Under the pieces are notes generated by a model. That model was not told the DNA's origin and searched no databases. It worked only from the letters and a program-made list of their open reading frames with translations. A stretch of DNA of 11,353 nt from Lachnospiraceae bacterium (GTDB lineage Bacteria; Bacillota; Clostridia; Lachnospirales; Lachnospiraceae): the NCBI GenBank assembly GCA_017391545.1, contig JAFOYD010000056.1, forward strand, positions 1 to 11,353. Direction: 5' to 3'. The position numbers and the translations under genes were made by a program. Below are positions 6,094 to 11,353 of this stretch, piece by piece (position 1 is the first letter of the stretch; each line of letters begins with the position of its first letter).

Positions 6094-8754
6094 CTACTTT
6101 GCCTCATACCAGTCCGTACCTGTATGCAGATCGATCTCGAGCTTCACTGCCAGTTCGCATGCATTCTGCATTTCTCTTGTCAGGATTTCCCGGACTTCAT
6201 CAACCTCGTCTTGCCGTACCTCAACCAGCAGTTCATCATGAATCTGCAGAATCAGCTTGGATTTCAACCCCTCTGCTTTCAATGCATCATACACATTGAT
6301 CATGGCATATTTAATGATGTCTGCCGCAGTTCCCTGAATCGGCGAGTTCATGGCAACACGCTCACCAAAGGAACGCTGATTGAAATTCGTAGACTTTAGC
6401 TCCGGAACTGGTCTGCGCCTGCCAAAAAGCGTTTCGCAGTAACCCTTTTCCTTCGCATCTGATACCATTTTGTCAAGAAAACTCTTGATACCCGGATACG
6501 TCTTAAAGTACTCATCAATATAAGTCCTTGCTTCTTTTGGTGAAATACTTAAATCCTGACTTAACCCAAAGGAGCTGATGCCATATACGATACCGAAATT
6601 GACCGCCTTGGCATTTCTCCTCTGCAGGTCAGTGACCTCCTCAAACGGCGTGTTGAACACCTTGGACGCTGTGATCCGGTGAATGTCCTGTTCCATCTGA
6701 TACGCTTCAATCAACTGCTTGTCATCCGACATATGTGCCAGTACCCTGAGCTCAATCTGAGAATAATCGGCATCCATAAAAACACAGCCCTCTTGTGGTA
6801 CGAACACCTTTCGAATCCGTCTGCCCAGCTCCATGCGCATCGGTATATTCTGAAGATTCGGCTCCGTGGAGCTCAGTCTTCCGGTCGCTGTGATCGTCTG
6901 ATTAAAATTGGTGTGTATTTTGTTGTCGTCATCAATATATACCGCAAGACCATCCGCATACGTGGACTTGAGTTTTGTAAGCCCTCTGTATTCGAGAATG
7001 TCACTTACGATCGGATAATCCGGTGCAAGTTTTTCCAGCACATCCGCAGCTGTCGAGTAGCCCGTCTTTGTCTTCTTGCCTCCCGGCAGTTGCATTTTCT
7101 CAAACAAAATCTCTCCAAGCTGCTTAGGCGAATTGATATTGAAATCTACCCCTGCCTCAGCGTGAATCTTTTGTTCAAGCGATACGATTTTCTCTCCAAG
7201 CACTTCACCGTATAGCTTCAGCTCCTCCGGCTTTACAAGGATTCCTTCCCGTTCCATATCAGACAGCACATACGTAAGCGGCATCTCCAGATTTCTGAAA
7301 AGCTTATCCATGCCACTTTGTGCAAGTGAGCGCTCCAGAATCGGTTGCGCAATATGCAGAATATAGGTTTCCTTTGCGATATACTCCAGACATTCCTGTC
7401 TCTGACTGCGATATGCTGTCGCAAAATCTGCCTTCCCGAACACATCACTCCACTTTGAAAGCATGATATTCAGGTATTCACCTGCCACATCCGGTATCGA
7501 ATAATCGCTCTTAAGTGGATTTAACAGGTATGCTGCAACCTTGCAGTCAAATACATTTCGGGTAATCTCATGTGAAGAAAGCTTCCTGTCAATTTCCTCT
7601 GTGACCATACTTTGATAGTCATTTTTGACATCGAATGCCGAAACTGACATCTGTTCTGCTGTTAGCAGCGTACTTATGCGACGCATGATTTCCTCTTTAG
7701 GCACTGTATTTGACGCTTCGATCAGGAAAACCTCTGTCGCATTGTCAGAGCCTCCACACAGCATACACCCAAAACTGTCCGCCTGTTCCTCAAGCTGCAG
7801 GAACAGCTGACCATCTGCCTTTGCACCGAGACCACCTGCACTTTCTGCCTTTATATTAATCAGTCGCACTGCCGCATGTTTATGATTCAATGCCGTATCA
7901 AACGCTTTGGTGACAGCTTCCAATGTCGTCAGCTCACGAACCTTGATATCCTTTTCAATATTGACCCTGGGAACCTGCGCGCTCTGAACCGCGCCTGTTT
8001 CAAATCCCTCAGCCATCCTCATCCCAGATACAAGCATCTGATCAAGCCCCGCCTGATCATAAGAAGTCTGAATCTCTGCATTTGTATGAATGAACAGCTT
8101 CGACTTGTTCTGCTCTGCTAATTCTCTGCCATCTAACAGGCTTTCCCGGATGCTTTTTTGCAATATCTCATCGATATGGTCATAGATATTTTCCATCAAG
8201 CCGTAATTATTCAAAAGCTCTGTTACAGACTTTTCTCCTGCTCCCGGCACCTCTGCAAGCGCCATCAGATCGACCATCTGCTCCGGTGTGATCCGAAAGG
8301 CTTCCTCAACTCCTGCCGCATCAAAGACCTGCAGTTGTCTCACTGCGCCTTTGGTCACAGGGATACAGACCTTAATCTGTGGCGATACCAGCTGCAAAAG
8401 TCTTCTGTCAGCTGAAAGCAGGACAACCTCCAGTCCTGCATTATGTGAAAGCCTTGCAAGTGTTCCCATGATATCGGCTGTGTCATGATCTTCCCTTTCA
8501 ATGAGATGCACCCCCATCGAAGCCAGCCTCTCTTTCAGCATGGAAATCTGCTCGCTCAACGAAACCACAGGCTCTCTTTCCTGCTCCTGAGAACCGGCAC
8601 CGAAAACCACTGTCAGATATTCCGGTTTCTCCTCATCCAATAGCTGAGACAGTACATTCAGAAACCCCTGTACTGCATTGGCAGTCCGAATCGGCATCCC
8701 ATAAAATGCCTTCTGCAAAATACCCATGCCATCAGCCACTACAATCTTACTCAT
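6094..8754 (-). CDS. polA: DNA polymerase I with degenerate 5' nuclease domain
   Basis: Pol I fills gaps during Okazaki-fragment processing and repair. The 886-residue protein has the usual order: 5' nuclease-like (about 1-260), 3'-5' exonuclease-like (about 290-470) and polymerase (about 485-886). The polymerase is intact: motif A DADYSQIELR with D663, motif B RRNAKAVNFGIVYG with K716 and Y724, motif C QIHDE with D840. The 3'-5' exonuclease lacks the DxE motif and the third-motif Asp, as in Bacillus and Taq enzymes. Unusually, the 5' nuclease has also lost ligands: E. coli D63 aligns with G52, D115 with A93, D140 with R118, and the GD-SS-D loop (D185, D188) is deleted. About 11 residues of the helical arch, with its Arg/Lys/Tyr residues, are also missing. 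The frame is continuous. The ATG at 8754 follows AGGAGGGG (8766-8773) at 11 bases; AGGA (8759-8762) is nearer. Confidence 0.96.
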   Translation of the reverse strand: MSKIVVADGMGILQKAFYGMPIRTANAVQGFLNVLSQLLDEEKPEYLTVVFGAGSQEQEREPVVSLSEQISMLKERLASMGVHLIEREDHDTADIMGTLARLSHNAGLEVVLLSADRRLLQLVSPQIKVCIPVTKGAVRQLQVFDAAGVEEAFRITPEQMVDLMALAEVPGAGEKSVTELLNNYGLMENIYDHIDEILQKSIRESLLDGRELAEQNKSKLFIHTNAEIQTSYDQAGLDQMLVSGMRMAEGFETGAVQSAQVPRVNIEKDIKVRELTTLEAVTKAFDTALNHKHAAVRLINIKAESAGGLGAKADGQLFLQLEEQADSFGCMLCGGSDNATEVFLIEASNTVPKEEIMRRISTLLTAEQMSVSAFDVKNDYQSMVTEEIDRKLSSHEITRNVFDCKVAAYLLNPLKSDYSIPDVAGEYLNIMLSKWSDVFGKADFATAYRSQRQECLEYIAKETYILHIAQPILERSLAQSGMDKLFRNLEMPLTYVLSDMEREGILVKPEELKLYGEVLGEKIVSLEQKIHAEAGVDFNINSPKQLGEILFEKMQLPGGKKTKTGYSTAADVLEKLAPDYPIVSDILEYRGLTKLKSTYADGLAVYIDDDNKIHTNFNQTITATGRLSSTEPNLQNIPMRMELGRRIRKVFVPQEGCVFMDADYSQIELRVLAHMSDDKQLIEAYQMEQDIHRITASKVFNTPFEEVTDLQRRNAKAVNFGIVYGISSFGLSQDLSISPKEARTYIDEYFKTYPGIKSFLDKMVSDAKEKGYCETLFGRRRPVPELKSTNFNQRSFGERVAMNSPIQGTAADIIKYAMINVYDALKAEGLKSKLILQIHDELLVEVRQDEVDEVREILTREMQNACELAVKLEIDLHTGTDWYEAK

Positions 8755-8760
8755 TCAGTC

Positions 8761-9069
8761 CTAAACCCCTCCTAACAAAAATATGCACAACAACAGGTAT
8801 GCAGCCAAAAAAAGACCGGCTTTGAACTGCATCTGGATCTTTCTGCGCTTGAGAATACGATCCAGCTTCTCCTCCAATTCACTCTGCACGTCAATATCAT
8901 CTGCATTTTCAAGCCTGTTGATGCCTTCCAGCAAAAGGTACTCTATCGTCAGCTCCTCCATACACTCACTGCAGGAGCGTACATGCTCAACAAATTTCTG
9001 TGCTGTAGCGCCATCCAACTCGTCCTTTAAAAATAAATGGATGCAGCGCTGTACTTCCTTACAATCCAT
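8761..9069 (-). CDS. Small zinc-finger (HC2-type) membrane protein, anti-sigma-factor-like
   Basis: A 102-residue protein with an N-terminal zf-HC2-type domain: C3, H29, C33 and C36 in MDCKEVQ...HVRSCSECMEEL. A charged helical stretch (about 55-80) follows, then one C-terminal transmembrane segment (about 83-101: GLFLAAYLLLCIFLLGG) that ends the protein. This is the layout of the cytoplasmic half of zinc-binding anti-sigma factors, but no extracellular domain follows the membrane segment and no sigma-factor gene is adjacent. It could therefore sense redox or zinc, or bind another partner. I chose the ATG at 9069 because GAGGG lies 5 bases upstream and zf-HC2 proteins usually begin this way. 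The frame also contains ATGs at 9081 and 9099, neither with a clear ribosome site. It is the first gene of the polA operon, 6 bases before polA. Confidence 0.75.
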   Translation of the reverse strand: MDCKEVQRCIHLFLKDELDGATAQKFVEHVRSCSECMEELTIEYLLLEGINRLENADDIDVQSELEEKLDRILKRRKIQMQFKAGLFLAAYLLLCIFLLGGV

Positions 9070-9116
9070 TGATACCCTCATTTTTTCAAAAGTTACCATA
9101 AATTATTTACTCAATA

Positions 9117-9145
9117 ATAATACACTATAATAAGGTATTTTTAAA
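9117..9145 (-). promoter_or_regulatory. Promoter candidate for the zf-HC2-polA-coaE-ftsA-like-yycJ operon
   Basis: On the minus strand TTTAAA (9140-9145) is followed after 17 bases by TATTAT (9117-9122). A start near 9110 would give a leader of about 40 bases to the ATG at 9069. The -35 box is imperfect; an alternative TTGAAA further upstream (about 9154-9159) pairs with a -10-like sequence at a poorer 20-base spacing. The region is very AT-rich. Confidence 0.45.
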
Positions 9146-9195
9146 GAGGATATTTCAATTCTTTTCATTTTTTGCATATTTTTTGAAAATTTTAC

Positions 9196-9227
9196 TTGCC
9201 TAAACGGTCATAATGTGTTAATATAAT
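9196..9227 (+). promoter_or_regulatory. Promoter of tRNA-Leu
   Basis: TTGCCT (9196-9201) is followed after 17 bases by TAATAT (9219-9224), which overlaps TATAAT (9222-9227) at 20-base spacing. An A/T-rich tract directly upstream (9151-9195) could act as an UP element. Transcription would start around 9231-9236, about 20-25 bases before the mature tRNA. The tRNA promoter and the polA-operon promoter are divergent, so 9070-9255 is a shared control region with no gene in it. Confidence 0.6.
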
Positions 9228-9255
9228 CCTTGTCGTTACGACATACGTTACACTA

Positions 9256-9338
9256 GCCGGTGTGGCGGAATGGCAGACGCATCAGACTCAAAATCTGACG
9301 GGGGCAACCTCGTGCCGGTTCAAGTCCGGCCACCGGCA
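9256..9338 (+). tRNA. tRNA-Leu (anticodon CAA)
   Basis: An 83-base class II tRNA that decodes UUG. The acceptor stem is GCCGGTG (9256-9262) with CACCGGC (9331-9337) and discriminator A at 9338. The anticodon stem TCAGA/TCTGA (9282-9286, 9294-9298) encloses loop CTCAAAA with anticodon CAA at 9289-9291. The long variable arm typical of leucine tRNAs runs from about 9299 to 9313. The T arm is GCCGG-TTCAAGT-CCGGC. The CCA end is not encoded, so it must be added after processing. The gene stands alone, with its own promoter and terminator, and I see no integrase or attachment-site duplication beside it. Confidence 0.97.
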
Positions 9339-9339
9339 T

Positions 9340-9368
9340 AAAAAACAGCTTGTTAAAGCTGTTTTTTT
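9340..9368. terminator. Bidirectional terminator between tRNA-Leu and nudC
   Basis: AAAAAACAGCTT (9340-9351) pairs with AAGCTGTTTTTT (9356-9367) around loop GTTA, giving a 12-bp stem with a run of T on the plus strand and an equivalent run on the minus strand. It starts two bases after the tRNA. The nudC stop codon (9367-9369) overlaps its other end, so it serves both convergent genes. Confidence 0.9.
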
Positions 9369-10224
9369 AATGCTCTTCACCATTTTTGAAACGCATGATC
9401 ATTTCATTTGTGAGGCTGATGCCATCATATTCTGTGGGGATTTCATCTCGGCGGAGCCACTGCCCTATGGAAAGCTCCTCCTGGTCGAGTTGAATCCGGT
9501 CATCGCCGTCAAGCTCACAGTAAAAGCCTAGCAGAAGTGTATCCGTAAAGGACCATGGCTGACTCTTGTAGTAGCGGATATTTTTTACCTTTATGCCGAC
9601 CTCCTCCATGACTTCGCGCCTGACGGTATCCTCTGCTGTCTCTCCGATTTCCGAAAATCCCGCAATCAGGGCATACTTTTTGTAATCACGCCCTGCGTAT
9701 TTTGTCATGAGGATTCGTTCCTGTTCTTTGTCGATCACTCCCACAATCACTGCGGGGGATATTTTTGGATAATGCATGGCGTTGCACTTCGGACAGCGCA
9801 TCATCCGCTCTTTGCCATCATGCACAAGTGCCATTCCACAGGTACCGCAGTATCTGGTCGCCGCATACCAGTTTGCCAGCTGGCAGGCTGTGATACCTGC
9901 AAACGCCATATAATCCGGTCCCTTCGTGCGGAACACATTCTGTGGCTCATATGTATAGTCGTTCATGATGCTCTGTGGCAGTTTGCCCGATTCTCCGAGA
10001 AAGAATTTCTGCATTTTTCCATTGATGTTAATCTGGAATAAGTAGATATAGCTCATTTGTGTCGGAATCTCTTCAAAATGCAGATACGCGATATCCTCTG
10101 ACGCTTTGCGCATCAAGATGCTGCGTCCCTGTGCAAACATGATGTAATCACCTTTTTCCGGGCTTTGTTCCCGATATTCGTTGTGGTAGATACCTGACTT
10201 AATCTCCTGTATCACGTTCTTCAC
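9367..10224 (-). CDS. nudC: NAD(+) diphosphatase, NudC-type Nudix hydrolase
   Basis: NudC hydrolyses NADH or NAD+ to NMN(H) and AMP, and in E. coli also removes the NAD cap from RNA. In the 285-residue protein a degenerate N-terminal domain is followed by a zinc ribbon (C126-GTC129 and C144-PKC147). Next comes the Nudix box G189-x5-E-x7-REVMEEVGI, and then SQPWSF (221-226), the NudC signature that separates it from other Nudix enzymes. The catalytic glutamates of REVMEE are present. No ATG fits the start: the frame opens with GTG at 10224, which is only 2 bases from AAAGG. A GTG three codons later (10215) has better spacing from the same site, so the true start may be there. It lies downstream of the purH-type gene, beyond a terminator, and little room remains for a separate promoter. 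Confidence 0.92.
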   Translation of the reverse strand: MKNVIQEIKSGIYHNEYREQSPEKGDYIMFAQGRSILMRKASEDIAYLHFEEIPTQMSYIYLFQININGKMQKFFLGESGKLPQSIMNDYTYEPQNVFRTKGPDYMAFAGITACQLANWYAATRYCGTCGMALVHDGKERMMRCPKCNAMHYPKISPAVIVGVIDKEQERILMTKYAGRDYKKYALIAGFSEIGETAEDTVRREVMEEVGIKVKNIRYYKSQPWSFTDTLLLGFYCELDGDDRIQLDQEELSIGQWLRRDEIPTEYDGISLTNEMIMRFKNGEEH

Positions 10225-10246
10225 CGCCTTTGTCTTTTAACACAAA

Positions 10247-10279
10247 GGACTTCTTTCGTCCGAAAACGGAAAGAAGTCC
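10247..10279 (-). terminator. Terminator after the AICAR formyltransferase gene
   Basis: GGACTTCTTTC (10247-10257) and GAAAGAAGTCC (10269-10279) form an 11-bp perfect stem with an 11-base loop that has some further pairing. On the minus strand it is followed by TTTGTGTT, an imperfect T-tract. It lies 17 bases after the stop codon at 10297. The nudC start is only 22 bases beyond it, so nudC may depend on read-through. Confidence 0.75.
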
Positions 10280-10296
10280 AGAATTTTTAACTATGA

Positions 10297-11353
10297 TTAG
10301 TGATGGAACAGTCTGATGCCTGTGAAGCACATCGCAATGTTGTACTTGTTGCAGGTTTCAATGACATTATCATCTCTGATGGAACCGCCCGGCTGTGCGA
10401 TATATCTCACGCCGCTTCTGTGTGCTCTCTCCACATTGTCGCCAAATGGGAAGAATGCATCGGAACCAAGCGCTACATCTGTCAGCTGGTCAAGCCAAGC
10501 ACGCTTCTCTTCTCTTGTGAACACTTCCGGCTTTTCTGTGAAGAAGTTCTCCCATGTACCGTCCGCAAGTACGTCCATGTAATCATCACTCATATATACA
10601 TCGATGGTATTGTCTCTGTCGGCACGTCCGATCTTCTCCTTGAACGGAAGGTTGAGCACCTTTGGATTCTGACGAAGGAACCAGTTGTCTGCCTTGCTGC
10701 CTGCAAGTCTGGTACAGTGAATACGGGACTGCTGTCCTGCACCGATGCCGATTGCCTGTCCGCCCTTTACATAGCATACAGAATTTGACTGTGTATATTT
10801 CAGGGTAATCATAGCGATGGCAAGGTCGATTTTTGCCTGCTCAGGGATTTCCTTGTTCTCCGTCACAACATTTGCAAAAAGCTCATCATTGATCACAAGC
10901 TCATTTCTTCCCTGCTCGAAAGTAATACCATAGACATCCTTTGTCTCGATCGGATTTGGAACGTAGTCAGGATCGATCTTGATGACTGCATAATTGCCCT
11001 TTTTCTTTGCCTTTAAGATTTCAAGTGCCTCCGGCTCATAGCCAGGAGCAATGATTCCGTCTGATACTTCACGCTTGATCAGCTTTGCCGTATCAACATC
11101 ACATACATCTGAAAGTGAGATGAAGTCGCCGAAAGAGGACATTCTGTCTGCGCCTCTGGCTCTTGCATACGCACTTGCAAGTGGCGATAAATCACCCATG
11201 TCATCTACCCAGTAAATCTTTCTCTCAATCTCGTTCAGAGGAAGTCCGACTGCTGCTCCTGCAGGAGATACATGCTTGAAGGAGGTCGCTGCGGGAAGTC
11301 CTGTTGCTTTCTTGAGCTCCTTTACAAGCTGCCAGCCGTTAAATGCATCAAGG
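10297..11353 (-). CDS. purH: Phosphoribosylaminoimidazolecarboxamide (AICAR) formyltransferase, C-terminal part
   Basis: The frame is open to the window edge, so 351 C-terminal residues are present and the start lies outside. The enzyme transfers a formyl group from 10-formyl-tetrahydrofolate to AICAR, giving FAICAR, the penultimate step of IMP synthesis. The catalytic Lys-His pair is at 11272-11277, in TSFKHVSPAGAAVG. Other family blocks are RGADRMSSFGDFI, IIAPGYEPEALEIL, LKYTQSNSVCYV, IGIGAGQQSRIHCTRLAG, SDAFFPFGDNVERA and VRYIAQPGGSIRDDNVIE. The protein ends GIRLFHH. Lachnospiraceae often carry this as a stand-alone transformylase of about 390 residues, without the IMP cyclohydrolase domain of bifunctional PurH. 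The sequence resembles that group, but the window does not show the N-terminus, so the symbol is tentative. Confidence 0.9.
   Translation of the reverse strand, partial: LDAFNGWQLVKELKKATGLPAATSFKHVSPAGAAVGLPLNEIERKIYWVDDMGDLSPLASAYARARGADRMSSFGDFISLSDVCDVDTAKLIKREVSDGIIAPGYEPEALEILKAKKKGNYAVIKIDPDYVPNPIETKDVYGITFEQGRNELVINDELFANVVTENKEIPEQAKIDLAIAMITLKYTQSNSVCYVKGGQAIGIGAGQQSRIHCTRLAGSKADNWFLRQNPKVLNLPFKEKIGRADRDNTIDVYMSDDYMDVLADGTWENFFTEKPEVFTREEKRAWLDQLTDVALGSDAFFPFGDNVERAHRSGVRYIAQPGGSIRDDNVIETCNKYNIAMCFTGIRLFHH

Noticed and set aside
7970..8754. Frameshift or sequencing error as the cause of the missing nuclease residues in polA
   Set aside because: The frame is continuous, conserved blocks on both sides of each lost residue stay in register, and the losses are scattered substitutions and short in-frame deletions rather than a scrambled segment.
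9256..9338. tRNA-Leu as an integration site for a mobile element
   Set aside because: No integrase, no duplicated tRNA 3' end and no foreign-looking genes are seen next to it.
9262..9531. Plus-strand open frame starting within tRNA-Leu
   Set aside because: It runs through the tRNA and its terminator and then antisense to nudC, so it is not a plausible gene.

Overview
The window looks like a chromosomal housekeeping segment from a Clostridia bacterium, most likely a Lachnospiraceae member. The evidence is the family make-up (TmcAL, an FtsA-like actin with a long C-terminal extension, YycJ, the UPF0237/UPF0210 pair, and an AICAR transformylase of the kind usually found as a single-function enzyme in that family), AGGAG-type ribosome binding sites, AT-rich sigma-A-like promoters, and a tRNA gene that does not encode its CCA end. 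The family assignment rests on recalled protein features, not on a search. I saw no phage, transposon, CRISPR or other mobile-element signal.

Layout. Positions 1-627 (+) hold the 3' part of tmcAL. A 17-bp perfect hairpin at 612-648 separates it from a long convergent minus-strand cluster. That cluster reads from about 9110 down to 673: a small zinc-finger membrane protein of anti-sigma type, polA, coaE, an FtsA-like actin ATPase, the metallo-beta-lactamase-fold protein yycJ, an ACT-domain protein and a DUF711/UPF0210 protein. The first five genes are separated by only 2-18 bases and look like one transcript from a promoter near 9117-9145. The ACT-DUF711 pair has its own good promoter candidate, whose -35 box lies in the last codons of yycJ. 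A tRNA-Leu(CAA) gene (9256-9338, +) is divergent from this operon, with its own promoter and terminator. Beyond it, on the minus strand, are a NudC-type NAD(H) pyrophosphatase and the 3' part of an AICAR formyltransferase, separated by a hairpin terminator.

The genes cover DNA repair and replication (polA, yycJ), coenzyme A synthesis (coaE), NAD(H) or NAD-capped RNA turnover (nudC), purine synthesis (purH-type), tRNA modification (tmcAL), translation (tRNA-Leu) and a probable cell-envelope or division actin. Two points stand out. The DNA polymerase I keeps all polymerase motifs, but its N-terminal 5' nuclease domain is intact in length only in outline: five of the nine acidic metal ligands are gone and the helical-arch segment is shortened. 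The FtsA-like protein has a roughly 370-residue C-terminal extension with repeated beta-grasp-looking modules and a highly charged helical linker, and no evident C-terminal membrane-targeting helix. No gene-free stretch exceeds 300 bases; the largest (9070-9255) is the divergent promoter region between the polA operon and tRNA-Leu.
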